Notes: generated by a model not told the origin, from the sequence alone. A DNA stretch of 48,435 nt from Anaerotignum sp. (GCA_017523325.1 JAFWWO010000012.1:1-48435); one strand, 5' to 3'; positions 15,971-24,272 are shown, counted from the stretch's first letter. Program-made: numbers and translations.

Positions 15971-16516
15971 ATGTACGAAGTATTGGAAAGCAAAACGACC
16001 TACGAGGGGAAAATTGTAACGGTTACAGTTGATAAACTGCGTATGCCGGACGGCAATACAGCTTTGCGGGAAACGGTCATTCGCGGGAAGAATGCGGCAG
16101 CTGTTTTGCCCATAGATCAGGACGGGAAAATCATTTTTGTACGCCAATACCGTCATGCCTTTAGAGAAATGCTGTTGGAAATACCCGCCGGCGTGCTGGA
16201 AGAAGGGGAAGACCCACAGGTTGGCGCATTACGGGAGTTAGAGGAAGAAACAGGAAAAAAAGCCAGAAAACTGGAACCGATTTGCGAAATGTATCCTACG
16301 GTTGGTTACTGCACGGAAAAAATATTTTTGTATTTTGCCACAGACCTGTCAGAAGGCCGACAAAAGCTTGATGCAGACGAATTTGTGGAGATTGAAAAAT
16401 ATTCTCCTGAAGAAGCTTTGGCAATGATTGGGCGGGGAGATATCAAGGACGGAAAGACCATCGCCGCTGTATTTGCTTGGCAGGCAAGGGCGAAGGAGGA
16501 AATATATAAAGCATAA
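15971..16516 (+). CDS. nudF: NUDIX hydrolase, ADP-ribose pyrophosphatase type
   Basis: A 181-residue enzyme that hydrolyses ADP-ribose to AMP and ribose 5-phosphate. The Nudix box is complete: Gly74, Glu80, Arg88, Glu89, Glu92, Glu93 and Gly95 in the order GX5EX7REUXEEXGU. The N-terminal beta domain used for dimerisation (residues 1-40) and FVRQYRH are typical of the ADP-ribose subgroup. ATG 15971 has AAAGGAGG 7 bases upstream; an in-frame ATG at 15932 lies inside the upstream terminator and is unlikely. spoIIM follows 55 bases downstream, the same order as in Bacillus subtilis (nudF-spoIIM), which supports the assignment. Confidence 0.92.
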   Translation: MYEVLESKTTYEGKIVTVTVDKLRMPDGNTALRETVIRGKNAAAVLPIDQDGKIIFVRQYRHAFREMLLEIPAGVLEEGEDPQVGALRELEEETGKKARKLEPICEMYPTVGYCTEKIFLYFATDLSEGRQKLDADEFVEIEKYSPEEALAMIGRGDIKDGKTIAAVFAWQARAKEEIYKA

Positions 16517-16571
16517 ATAAAAAAGACAAGCCATATCCTATCAATAAGAACAAAAGATGGGAGGCAAAACG

Positions 16572-17144
16572 ATGAAACAGAAAAAAAGAGGATTGGACAA
16601 ACGAGGGCAAATGATTTGCGGTATTGTTTGTCTTTCTTTTTTATTAGGCGTTACAGGAGGCGCATTGGCGGCAAACGGCATGAATGGCGAACAACAGACA
16701 GAGCTGATGACAATTTTACAGGAGGGTGTCAGCGGCGGAGAGGCAACCTTCTGGGGTATTTTCTGGAAGTATTTGAAATATGACATGATTATTTGGGCCG
16801 GAGGCTGGATGAGTCTGGGGTTGATTTTTTCCGGTGCAGCATTTTTGCTTCGTAGTGTTTGTCTGGGATTTACTGCCGCTATGATGATGACAACTTATGG
16901 CATTGGAGGATTTTTTGCCGCTGCGGCAAGTATTCTTCCGCAAAATATTTTTTTGATACCGGTGTATATTTTTATGATGTCCGCATCTGCCTACTACTTG
17001 TTTTCTTGGCAGGAAAGCGGCAGATTGCGCGCCAGAAAACGCGACCGCAGACAAAAGCAAACAGAATACTGCATTTTATTTGGCGTTTCATTGGTGTTTC
17101 TATTGGTGGCTTCCGGCATCGAGCGATTGGTTTTATTAGGTTAA
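16572..17144 (+). CDS. spoIIM: SpoIIM, stage II sporulation protein M
   Basis: A 190-residue membrane protein with about five predicted helices. SpoIIM, with SpoIID and SpoIIP, forms the peptidoglycan-remodelling machine that drives engulfment of the forespore. The family features present are a basic N terminus followed by a helix ending in GGALAANG, a soluble loop, then helices with FWKYLKYDMIIW and a Gly/Ala-rich YGIGGFFAAAAS segment. Identification rests on topology plus position between nudF and xerD, as in Bacillus (there spoIIM-fur-xerD; fur is absent here). GGAGG lies about 9 bases before ATG 16572. Confidence 0.88.
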   Translation: MKQKKRGLDKRGQMICGIVCLSFLLGVTGGALAANGMNGEQQTELMTILQEGVSGGEATFWGIFWKYLKYDMIIWAGGWMSLGLIFSGAAFLLRSVCLGFTAAMMMTTYGIGGFFAAAASILPQNIFLIPVYIFMMSASAYYLFSWQESGRLRARKRDRRQKQTEYCILFGVSLVFLLVASGIERLVLLG

Positions 17145-17247
17145 TGATGAAAGTGGTAGAGAAATCCTGATTATGGTGTTTTTTGTAGATGTTTTGGTGA
17201 AAAACTGCTAAAAAAACGTGGATTTTGCATTTTTTGGGAAAAAAATA

Positions 17248-17276
17248 TCGACAATCTCCAAAAAACTAAGTATAAT
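17248..17276 (+). promoter_or_regulatory. Promoter for xerD
   Basis: TCGACA (17248-17253), 17 bases, then TATAAT (17271-17276), 31 bases before the xerD start. The -35 overlaps a one-mismatch 0A-box-like sequence on the - strand (TTGTCGAT). Confidence 0.65.
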
Positions 17277-17307
17277 CAAAATACGACGAACGAAGGAGTA
17301 GGTTGGT

Positions 17308-18192
17308 ATGGAGCATCGTATTGTTGATTTTACCAATTATTTGCAGAAAGAAAAAAAATCTTCAGAAAATACCATTCTGTCTTACGGAAGGGATTTGCGT
17401 AGCTTTTGCCGGTTTTTACAGGAAATCGGTGTTTTTGATGTGAAAATGGTAAACCGTACAAATATGATGGCCTATATCTATGAATTACAAAAACAGCGTA
17501 AATCCGGTGCAACGATATCCAGAAATATTGCCTCCATTCGTTCCTTCTTCCATTTTCTGTTGCGGAAGGGCGTGGTTGCGGAAAATCCGGCGGCGGATTT
17601 GGAACTGCCAAAAGTAGAAAAGAAAATGCCGGAAATTCTCCCGTTGGAAAAGGTAGAGCTGTTATTGGAACAGCCCTGCGGAAGCGGTAACAAAGAAATT
17701 CGGGATAAAGCTATGCTGGAGCTGCTGTATGCTACTGGCATTCGTGTGACAGAGCTGATTTCTTTGCGCTTAGAGGACGTGCATCTTTCTTTGGAATATA
17801 TCCGCTGTGGGAACGAGCAGAAAAGCCGTATGATTCCCATTGGAAAACAGGCGAAGGTATCCTTGGGCAAGTACATTGAAAAAGTGAGAAAAACCATGGT
17901 TCACTTACCGGAAGAAGCAATTTTATTCGTTAACTGTAACGGCAAGCCCATGACTAGGCAGGGTTTCTGGAAAATTATAAAGGCATATGCCAAAAAAGCA
18001 GGTATTGAAGAAGGAATTACACCTCATATTTTACGTCATTCCTTTGCGGCTCATTTGATTGAAAACGGTGCAGATTTACGTTCTGTGCAGGAAATGTTAG
18101 GCCATTCCGATATTTCTACCACACAAATTTATACGAAGCTGACCAATCAAAAACTGAAAAATGTATATACAAAAGCCCATCCCAGGGCATAG
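17308..18192 (+). CDS. xerD: Tyrosine recombinase XerD
   Basis: A 294-residue tyrosine recombinase that, with XerC, resolves chromosome dimers at dif. The N-terminal SAM-like core-binding domain (about residues 1-100) is followed by the catalytic domain with the full residue set: Arg146 (TGIRVTEL), Lys172 (EQKSRM), His240, Arg243 (HILRHSFA), His266 (MLGHSD) and nucleophile Tyr275 (TQIYTKL). Length and context (next to spoIIM, no phage genes) fit the housekeeping recombinase rather than an integrase. GAAGGAG precedes ATG 17308. A strong terminator follows. Confidence 0.93.
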   Translation: MEHRIVDFTNYLQKEKKSSENTILSYGRDLRSFCRFLQEIGVFDVKMVNRTNMMAYIYELQKQRKSGATISRNIASIRSFFHFLLRKGVVAENPAADLELPKVEKKMPEILPLEKVELLLEQPCGSGNKEIRDKAMLELLYATGIRVTELISLRLEDVHLSLEYIRCGNEQKSRMIPIGKQAKVSLGKYIEKVRKTMVHLPEEAILFVNCNGKPMTRQGFWKIIKAYAKKAGIEEGITPHILRHSFAAHLIENGADLRSVQEMLGHSDISTTQIYTKLTNQKLKNVYTKAHPRA

Positions 18193-18274
18193 TATTTGTA
18201 TGTAAAACAAGCGTTAGAATTGCAATTCTATTGCGAAAGACAAAACCAAAACCGAATATCAACCCGGTATAATA

Positions 18275-18305
18275 GGGCAGGACTGAAAAATCAGTCCTGC
18301 CCTTT
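18275..18305 (+). terminator. Strong intrinsic terminator after xerD
   Basis: A perfect 12-bp stem, GGGCAGGACTGA with TCAGTCCTGCCC around AAAA, is followed by TTTATC. It lies between convergent genes; on the - strand the T tract is poor. Confidence 0.8.
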
Positions 18306-18341
18306 ATCAATACGATACCGCAAACAGTAGTCTTTGCATTA

Positions 18342-18923
18342 TCAAAAGTAAAAATCCAATGCCCGTTCAGCCAACTGTTTTTCCGCATTAGCACGAATTA
18401 CCAACAGTAAAACCAATAATATCCGTTTCATTTCATCCTGCTGATATTCAGCGATAATGGTTTTCTCGAAGAATGTATTATCGGGAATGCCCTGCGCAGA
18501 GGCAGAAAGATATTCTTGCGTTGCCTTTTGCAGACGAACAAAGCCGATATAAATGGTTTCAATCATTTTATTTTGTTTTTCTTTATCGCTTTCCTCCAAC
18601 GCAAAGCGGAACACAACTCCGATATCCCGAATGGATAATATGGATTTCAAATGATAAATCATAATCAGAAGCATCAAATGAGTTTTGCTGTATTTCTTCT
18701 TGACCGGTGGCGGAAATATTTTTGCTTTCGTATAATTATTGATCATGGTTTTTGTCAAGGCTTTATCTGTTGCACACCGCTTATAGGGCGTCAGTGCATG
18801 ATCCATAAAGGTGGTTACTTGATCCATATACAAATCAATCGTAGGGATATCTTCTAATTCGACAACTTCCGCTAAACGAATTTGAGAACAAACATCCGTC
18901 ACCAACTTATCGTAAGTATTCAT
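18342..18923 (-). CDS. DUF1836 domain protein, probable transcriptional regulator
   Basis: A 193-residue protein matching the DUF1836 (YkrK-like) family. Family-like segments are DLYMDQVTTFMD, LTKTMINNYTKAKIFPPP and YSKTHLMLLIMIYHLK, which together read like a MerR-type DNA-binding head that recognises when a new helix pair begins. From memory, YkrK of Bacillus acts as a repressor of htpX, so a regulatory role is likely. The gene is divergent from the hemolysin III gene. Its promoter has a palindrome exactly in the spacer, and a second copy lies in front of the divergent gene, which points to autoregulation. ATG 18923 is used because AGGTGGAG precedes it; an upstream in-frame start at 18947 lies before that site. 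Confidence 0.82.
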   Translation of the reverse strand: MNTYDKLVTDVCSQIRLAEVVELEDIPTIDLYMDQVTTFMDHALTPYKRCATDKALTKTMINNYTKAKIFPPPVKKKYSKTHLMLLIMIYHLKSILSIRDIGVVFRFALEESDKEKQNKMIETIYIGFVRLQKATQEYLSASAQGIPDNTFFEKTIIAEYQQDEMKRILLVLLLVIRANAEKQLAERALDFYF

Positions 18924-18967
18924 TTCCGCTCCACCTCTTTCAAACAAAAGATATTCTTTCGTGATTT

Positions 18968-18996
18968 ATTATATAGTATTTCAAACTATGTATCAA
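18968..18996 (-). promoter_or_regulatory. Near-consensus promoter of the DUF1836 gene with internal operator
   Basis: On the - strand TTGATA (18996-18991), 17 bases, then TATAAT (18973-18968). The 17-base spacer is filled by the TAGT-N7-ACTA palindrome described in the next entry. Confidence 0.75.
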
Positions 18997-18997
18997 G
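18974..18997. repeat. Operator-like repeat, copy 1 (TAGT-N7-ACTA then TATCAAG)
   Basis: TAGTATTTCAAACTAT followed by GTATCAAG. A nearly identical element lies at 19063-19084 in the same orientation. The palindromic core ATAGT-N7-ACTAT sits between the -35 and -10 of the DUF1836 promoter, a classical repressor position. Confidence 0.65.
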
Positions 18998-19050
18998 TTT
19001 TTATTAAATTTTTCCCTTGAAATACCAAAAATAATATGTTAGCATATCGA

Positions 19051-19056
19051 TATAAT
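19051..19056 (+). promoter_or_regulatory. Candidate -10 of the hemolysin III gene
   Basis: TATAAT 40 bases upstream of ATG 19096; no convincing -35. Repeat copy 2 begins 6 bases downstream, over the expected transcription start. Confidence 0.4.
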
Positions 19057-19062
19057 AATAAG

Positions 19063-19084
19063 TAGTATTGAAAACTATATCAAG
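19063..19084. repeat. Operator-like repeat, copy 2
   Basis: TAGTATTGAAAACTATATCAAG, matching copy 1 apart from a few bases and a 2-base gap. On the - strand it also contains TTGATA, 17 bases, then TATTAT, so the duplicated unit is a complete promoter plus operator. It overlaps the leader and nearly reaches the ribosome binding site of the hemolysin III gene. Confidence 0.65.
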
Positions 19085-19095
19085 AGGTGAGAAAA

Positions 19096-19755
19096 ATGTG
19101 TAAAAAAACCAATTTTCGGGTAAAAGATCCTATGAGCGCCTTGACGCATTTTATTGGCTTTTTAGCAGTCATTCCTATTTTTATATTATTGATACAACGA
19201 GCAAAAGTTGAGGCTTCTGCCATGCACGTCATTGGCTTTACAGTATTTGGCATATCCCTGCTGATGCTGTATGGAGCCAGTACCATTTATCATACCCTTT
19301 ATCTGCCGCCGGAAAAGACAAATACATTACGTAGAATCGACCATATGATGATTTTTGTATTGATTGCCGGCACATATACACCGGTCTGCCTCATTTCTCT
19401 GCGAGGAAAGTGGGGTTGGACGCTTTTGATTTGTATTTGGGCATTTGCTTTATTCGGTTTGCTTCTGAAGCTATTCTGGATGGACGCACCCCGCTGGCTT
19501 TCCACGCTGATTTATGTAGTCATGGGCTGGCTGGCAGTCATTGCCTTTGTGCCGCTGGAGCGGGCCGTTTCATGGAAGGGTATCGGACTGCTCTTGGCAG
19601 GTGGTATCGCCTATACCGTCGGTGCCGTGATTTATGGCTTAAAGAAGCCTAATTTGGCTTTTTTGAAAAGCTTTGGGTTCCACGAAATTTTTCATGTGTT
19701 CGTCATGATTGGAAGTGGAATTCATATACTCTTTATGTTTCAGTGTGTTTTGTGA
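19096..19755 (+). CDS. trhA: Hemolysin III / PAQR family membrane protein
   Basis: A 219-residue protein with seven predicted membrane helices. Family residues are present: the early SALTHFIGF motif, Asp in RRIDHMMIFVLIAGTYTP, and the C-terminal HEIFHVFVMIGSGIH with the paired histidines. These correspond to the zinc site of PAQR receptors. The family name comes from a Bacillus cereus gene; in bacteria it is linked to membrane lipid homeostasis, with hydrolase activity proposed. ATG 19096 has AGAGGTGAG upstream; the GTG at 19087 lies within it. It is controlled, by position, by the repeats shared with the divergent DUF1836 gene. Confidence 0.9.
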   Translation: MCKKTNFRVKDPMSALTHFIGFLAVIPIFILLIQRAKVEASAMHVIGFTVFGISLLMLYGASTIYHTLYLPPEKTNTLRRIDHMMIFVLIAGTYTPVCLISLRGKWGWTLLICIWAFALFGLLLKLFWMDAPRWLSTLIYVVMGWLAVIAFVPLERAVSWKGIGLLLAGGIAYTVGAVIYGLKKPNLAFLKSFGFHEIFHVFVMIGSGIHILFMFQCVL

Positions 19756-19783
19756 TTTCCATTAACTTCTTTCCTGATATTTA

Positions 19784-19811
19784 TTGACATAAATAAGATT
19801 CATGATAAAAT
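19784..19811 (+). promoter_or_regulatory. Promoter of the marR-ABC operon
   Basis: Consensus TTGACA (19784-19789), 16 bases, then TAAAAT (19806-19811). Confidence 0.8.
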
Positions 19812-19847
19812 AGTTAGGTGTCTAATCATATGGTTAGATGCCTAACT
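19812..19847. promoter_or_regulatory. 36-bp palindromic operator for the MarR regulator, also terminator-like
   Basis: AGTTAGG-TG-TCTAA and TTAGA-TG-CCTAACT form arms around a central TCATATGG. The palindrome starts at the base after the -10 hexamer, so a bound dimer would cover the transcription start. On RNA it would form a hairpin followed by an eight-T run, which would also end transcripts coming from the hemolysin III gene. Confidence 0.7.
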
Positions 19848-19869
19848 TTTTTTATAAGGAAGTGTATAT

Positions 19870-20361
19870 ATGGAAATTTCGGAATTATTACAGAAAGAAC
19901 GAATCCGGCAGGGAAAGCAGTATTCAGATTTTTTCTTTTTGCTTCATAGATTAAACAGGGGCTATCATCAGCATATTGTAAAAATCGTGCAGGAAATCGG
20001 GCTGACAAAAGGCCAGCCCTTGGCACTTCTTTTTCTGGACAGCAGGGAAAGCATGACACAAAGAGAGCTTTGCGATTGCTTGAAGATTAAGCCGGCCTCT
20101 ATGACGGATATTTTACAGCGTATGGAAAAAAACGGGCTGATTCTTCGTAAACGAGGAGAAAAAGATCTGCGTACCATGCGTGTATCTATTACGGAAAAGG
20201 GGAGAGAAAAGGCAAAAGAATTCCTTCAACGAGAAGCCGCATTGGATGATGTGTTTTTTCGAGGGTTTACACCGGAAGAAAAAGAAGGATTCCTTGGCTG
20301 TTTTGCAAAAATGACGGAAAACCTCATGACTGAACCGGATAATGAGGAGGCGGAAACATGA
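19870..20361 (+). CDS. MarR family transcriptional regulator
   Basis: A 163-residue winged-helix repressor. The winged helix-turn-helix spans about residues 55-110: TQRELCDCLKIKPASMTDIL is the helix pair, and RKRGEKDLRTMRVSITEKG is the wing with the conserved Asp-Arg type salt bridge. It is the first gene of a unit with two ABC exporter genes; its stop overlaps the next start (ATGA at 20358). A large palindrome at the promoter is the likely binding site. MarR regulators in this arrangement usually respond to the compounds exported by the neighbour, which is inference here. Confidence 0.92.
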   Translation: MEISELLQKERIRQGKQYSDFFFLLHRLNRGYHQHIVKIVQEIGLTKGQPLALLFLDSRESMTQRELCDCLKIKPASMTDILQRMEKNGLILRKRGEKDLRTMRVSITEKGREKAKEFLQREAALDDVFFRGFTPEEKEGFLGCFAKMTENLMTEPDNEEAET

Positions 20362-22097
20362 AAGAAATCATAAAATTTGTTCGGCCGTATCGATTTTTGG
20401 CAATTTTGGCGCCTCTGTGCATGTTGTTGGAGGTTGCCAGCGAATTGGTCATGCCAAAGATTATGACCATACTGATTCAACGGGGCGTTGGCGGCGGCGA
20501 TACTGCTTTGATTGGACAATTGGGCGGATTGATGGTATTGATTGCTGTGGTTGGCATTATCGGTGGTATCGGATGCTTGATTTGTGCCGCCACTGTCAGC
20601 CAAAAAGCCGGTACAGACTTAAGAAAAGCGGCCTTTGAAAAGATACAGGAGTTTTCCTTCCATAATATCGATACATTTCAAACACCATCGTTGATTACCC
20701 GATTGACCAACGATATTACCCAAATTCAGCTGGTCATTTTGATGTGCTTGCGTATGCTGATTCGCTCGCCTTTGCTTTCCATAGGCAGTATTATTATGGC
20801 CTTCAGCATCAACGCCAAAATTGCAATGCTATTTTTAATTGTGGTTGTCATATTAGCGGTAGCAATTGGTCTGATTTTACGGGGTGCTTTGCCTAAGTTC
20901 AAGCTGGTGCAGGAAAAGCTGGATAAAGTCAATACCGTTATGCGGGAATGTTTGGCGGGAATCCGTGTGGTGAAAGCCTTTGTGCGAAATGATTATGAGG
21001 TTGAAAAATTCACGGAGGTCAATGAGGATTATAAAAACACGACCATCGGTGCTTTTCGTATCATGCTTTTGATGATGCCTGTATTGATGATTTTAGTCAA
21101 CGGTTCCATTATCGCAATCCTTTGGCTTGGCGGCTTTCAGGCTCAAGCGGGTGCCATCGGTGTAGAGGATATTATGGCATCGATCACATATTTGATGCAA
21201 ATGATGGTTTCTCTGATGATGGTTGCCATGATATTTATGTTTGTTTCCAGAGCAAAGATTTCCATGGATCGTGTTTCGGAAATTTTGGACACGGAAATTG
21301 ATATTACCAACCCTGCTGCATCACAGCTTCCGAAAAAAACAGAGGGCAGGGTGGAATATCGTCATGTTTCATTCCGTTATCAGTCAGGCAAGGGCGACCC
21401 TGTACTGGAGGATATTTCCTTTACGGCTGAACCGGGCGAAACCATCGGTATTCTGGGAGAAACCGGTTCAGGAAAATCGACATTAGTAAACTTATTGCCA
21501 CGGTTATACGATGTAACCGAGGGGCAAATTCTGGTAGATGGCGTAGATGTACGTCAGTATGATATACATGAACTGCGAAAGCGGGTTTCTGTGGTTTTAC
21601 AGGAAACGATTTTATTCTCCGGTACCATTCGGGATAATATCAAATGGGGCAAGTCCGATGCCACAGAGGCTGAAATCATTGCCGCCGCAAAGGCTGCGCA
21701 AGCCCATGATTTTATTATGGAACTGCCCAATCAATACGATACGGAGCTGGGACAGCGGGGTGTCAATATTTCCGGCGGGCAAAAACAGCGTATTTCCATT
21801 GCACGAGCGTTAATCGGAAACCCGAATATCATTATTTTTGACGATAGTACCAGTGCCGTGGATTCCCTGACGGAAAAGAAAATCCGACAGGCGCTAAAAG
21901 ATTCTCATAGCGGCTGTACGAAGTTTATCATTGCCCAAAGAATTAGCTCTGTGCGAGATGCAGATAAAATTTTAGTACTTAGCGGGGGCAAAATAATGGC
22001 ACAAGGCAACCATAATTATCTTATGGAAACCAGTAGAGATTATCGAGAGATTTTGGACTCTCAATTAAAGAAGGGAGTGATGGCAGATGGCGAATGA
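20358..22097 (+). CDS. ABC exporter half-transporter with degenerate ATP site
   Basis: A 579-residue protein with six membrane helices (about residues 12-300) fused to a nucleotide-binding domain. Walker A is GETGSGKST (367-375) and the signature is the canonical ISGGQ (471-475). Two catalytic residues are changed: the Glu after Walker B is Asp496 (IIIFDDST), and the switch histidine is Gln527 (IIAQRIS). This is the pattern of the degenerate half in heterodimeric multidrug exporters such as TM287/288, LmrCD and BmrCD. Its partner is the next gene, whose start overlaps the end of this one by 11 bases. The substrate is unknown; lipids, peptides or drugs are possible. Confidence 0.93.
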   Translation: MKEIIKFVRPYRFLAILAPLCMLLEVASELVMPKIMTILIQRGVGGGDTALIGQLGGLMVLIAVVGIIGGIGCLICAATVSQKAGTDLRKAAFEKIQEFSFHNIDTFQTPSLITRLTNDITQIQLVILMCLRMLIRSPLLSIGSIIMAFSINAKIAMLFLIVVVILAVAIGLILRGALPKFKLVQEKLDKVNTVMRECLAGIRVVKAFVRNDYEVEKFTEVNEDYKNTTIGAFRIMLLMMPVLMILVNGSIIAILWLGGFQAQAGAIGVEDIMASITYLMQMMVSLMMVAMIFMFVSRAKISMDRVSEILDTEIDITNPAASQLPKKTEGRVEYRHVSFRYQSGKGDPVLEDISFTAEPGETIGILGETGSGKSTLVNLLPRLYDVTEGQILVDGVDVRQYDIHELRKRVSVVLQETILFSGTIRDNIKWGKSDATEAEIIAAAKAAQAHDFIMELPNQYDTELGQRGVNISGGQKQRISIARALIGNPNIIIFDDSTSAVDSLTEKKIRQALKDSHSGCTKFIIAQRISSVRDADKILVLSGGKIMAQGNHNYLMETSRDYREILDSQLKKGVMADGE

Positions 22098-23901
22098 AAA
22101 TACGCCGAAAGGACCGGGCAGGCACAATAGAGCCATGCTTCCCACAAGAAAACCACAAAATACGAAAAAGACCCTATTGCGTCTTTGCAAATATCTGGGG
22201 CAGTATTGGTTTTTGATTGTAATTTCTTTGATTTGTATTGCGTTTACAACACTGGGAACCGTTTTCGCCACACGTTTGATTGGTGTTGCCATTGATGATT
22301 ATATTTCTGTGTTTGATTTTGCCGGTTTGGCAAAGATTTGTATTATTTTGTTATTGCTTTACAGCCTTTCCTCCTTGGCAACGTGGCTGCAAAGTTATTT
22401 GATGCTGAAAATGGGACAGAATATTGTGGCAAAACTACGCAAAGAGATTTTCCAAAAATTCCAAAGACTGCCGTTGAAATATTTTGACGGCACAACCCAT
22501 GGTGATTTGATGAGCCGTGTGACGAATGATGTCGATAATATCTCTATGGCGTTAAATAACAGTGTTTCGCAGATTTTGCAGAGCATATTGACTGTAATCG
22601 GTACCTTCTGCATGATGGTTTATTTAAGCGTACCGCTGACAGTAGCAACACTCATTACCATTCCTTTTATTATCTTTGCAACCCGTTGGGTGGCAAAGCA
22701 CTCCCGAAAGTACTTCAAAGATAAACAGGAGCGTCTTGGGAAGTTAAACGGTGCCATCGAAGAAATTATGTCGGGACAAAAGGTAGTCAAGGTCTTTTGC
22801 AGGGAAGAAGAAGAAATCAAAGCCTTTGACGGATTGAATCGGGATTTGCTCCATTTCAGTATCCGAGCAGAAATATTTTCCGGTATGATGGGGCCGATTA
22901 TGACGGCACTGAACAGCATGACCTATGCCATTGTGGTTGCCATAGGCGGCTTCATGATGGTAACCGGCGGTGCAATGACATTGGGAACCATATCCAACTT
23001 TATTATCTACTCCAAGCAATTTGGCAGACCTTTGACGGAATTGGCAAATCAGGTCAACGCCATTATGTCAGCCATGGCCGGGGCAGAGCGCGTCTTTGAA
23101 GTGCTGGACGAGGAGGAAGAAATGCCTGATGCAACAGATGCCGTTGTTTTGAAAAACGTGAAGGGCGATGTGGTCTTGACAGATGTAAACTTTTCCTATG
23201 AAGAAGGACATCCTATTTTGAAAGACGTCAATCTATACGCACGGCCGGGGCAGACTATCGCTTTTGTTGGGCCTACGGGCGCAGGGAAAACTACCATCAT
23301 CAATCTTTTGACGCGATTCTATGATATTGATAAGGGTTCCATTCAAATTGACGGGCAGGATATTTACCATATTAAACGGGAAAGCCTGCGGGCTTCCCTC
23401 AGCATTGTATTGCAGGACACTTATTTGTTTACGGCTTCCATTAAAGAAAATATCCGTTATGGCAGATTAGATGCCACCGATGAGGAAATCAAAACAGCGG
23501 CTAAGCTGGCAAATGCCCATGAATTTATTCGCCGACTGCCTGATGGCTATGATACCATGTTAACAGATGGCGGCGGCAATCTCAGTCAAGGGCAGCGGCA
23601 GATGATTTCCATCGCAAGAGCCATACTGGCAAATCCGTCCATATTGATTTTGGACGAAGCAACCAGCAGCGTGGACACCAGAACGGAGGTAAAAATTCAG
23701 GAGGCCATGCAAAATCTCATGAAGGGACGAACCAATTTCGTCATTGCCCATCGCTTAAGCACCATTAAAGATGCGGATTTGATTGCCGTTATCAATCATG
23801 GAGAAATCATTGAAAGAGGGAACCATGCACAACTGATGGAGAAAAAAGGGTTCTATTATAACCTATATACAAACCAGTTTGAACAAAATGAGGCAATTTG
23901 A
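22087..23901 (+). CDS. ABC exporter half-transporter with consensus ATPase residues
   Basis: A 604-residue partner of the preceding half-transporter. An N-terminal polar extension (residues 1-28) precedes six membrane helices. The nucleotide-binding domain has Walker A GPTGAGKTT (395-403), Walker B ILILDE with catalytic Glu524, and His555 (VIAHRLS). Its signature is LSQGQ (499-503), where the usual Gly is Gln. This altered signature would face the degenerate Walker site of the partner, while its own Walker site would face the canonical ISGGQ. So the pair forms one active and one inactive site, which is good evidence for an obligate heterodimer. It is translationally coupled by overlap. Confidence 0.93.
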   Translation: MANENTPKGPGRHNRAMLPTRKPQNTKKTLLRLCKYLGQYWFLIVISLICIAFTTLGTVFATRLIGVAIDDYISVFDFAGLAKICIILLLLYSLSSLATWLQSYLMLKMGQNIVAKLRKEIFQKFQRLPLKYFDGTTHGDLMSRVTNDVDNISMALNNSVSQILQSILTVIGTFCMMVYLSVPLTVATLITIPFIIFATRWVAKHSRKYFKDKQERLGKLNGAIEEIMSGQKVVKVFCREEEEIKAFDGLNRDLLHFSIRAEIFSGMMGPIMTALNSMTYAIVVAIGGFMMVTGGAMTLGTISNFIIYSKQFGRPLTELANQVNAIMSAMAGAERVFEVLDEEEEMPDATDAVVLKNVKGDVVLTDVNFSYEEGHPILKDVNLYARPGQTIAFVGPTGAGKTTIINLLTRFYDIDKGSIQIDGQDIYHIKRESLRASLSIVLQDTYLFTASIKENIRYGRLDATDEEIKTAAKLANAHEFIRRLPDGYDTMLTDGGGNLSQGQRQMISIARAILANPSILILDEATSSVDTRTEVKIQEAMQNLMKGRTNFVIAHRLSTIKDADLIAVINHGEIIERGNHAQLMEKKGFYYNLYTNQFEQNEAI

Positions 23902-23952
23902 AGCGGAAGAGCTGCTGAATATTGTATTCTCTCAAAAATTTCATAAAATCTC

Positions 23953-23981
23953 TTGATTTATTTTGGTAAATATGATATAAA
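23953..23981 (+). promoter_or_regulatory. Promoter of leuS
   Basis: TTGATT (23953-23958), 17 bases, then TATAAA (23976-23981). Transcription would start near 23988, just before the T-box leader. Confidence 0.7.
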
Positions 23982-23987
23982 TAGTTT

Positions 23988-24247
23988 CAAGATAAAAACG
24001 AGGAAGAGGAAGAGTATATTTCTGTTCTTTTTGCAGAGAGCCGGTGTTTGGTGGAAACCGGTAAAAGGGAGAAATAGAACTGGCCTTGGAGTTTTGCGTT
24101 GAACGTGCTCTGCACCAGTAGATGGCAACGGTTAGCCACCGTTATGGGCCTTGAGCGTATCCTAAAGAAATATTTAGGGTAAACTAGAGTGGTAACACGG
24201 AGTGTCCCTTCGTCTCTAACTGAGGCGGAGGGATTTTTGTTTTTCAA
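23988..24247 (+). ncRNA. T-box riboswitch leader of leuS
   Basis: The leader has the parts of a T-box in order. Stem I carries the distal segment GAGAGCCGG with AAACCGG and a lower helix TATTTCT/AGAAATA. The specifier-loop strand contains AGAACTGG, in which CTG at 24080-24082 is a possible Leu codon (my least certain assignment). The T-box is GAGTGGTAACACGG, and a terminator follows. The acceptor-pairing bases TGGT (24190-24193) fit a tRNA with discriminator A, as in tRNA-Leu. Uncharged tRNA-Leu would stabilise the antiterminator and allow leuS transcription. Confidence 0.88.
24205..24245 (+). terminator. Regulated terminator of the leuS T-box
   Basis: TCCCTTCGTCTC (24205-24216) pairs with GAGGCGGAGGGA (24222-24233), with two G-U pairs and a TAACT loop, followed by TTTTTGTTTTT. 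The 5' strand competes with the antiterminator. Confidence 0.85.
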
Positions 24248-24272
24248 AAAGTAGTTTGAGGAGGCGTTTGAA

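Noticed and set aside
17308..18192. Phage or transposon integrase
   Set aside because: Length, complete Xer motifs and position after spoIIM fit housekeeping XerD; no att repeats or phage genes are nearby.
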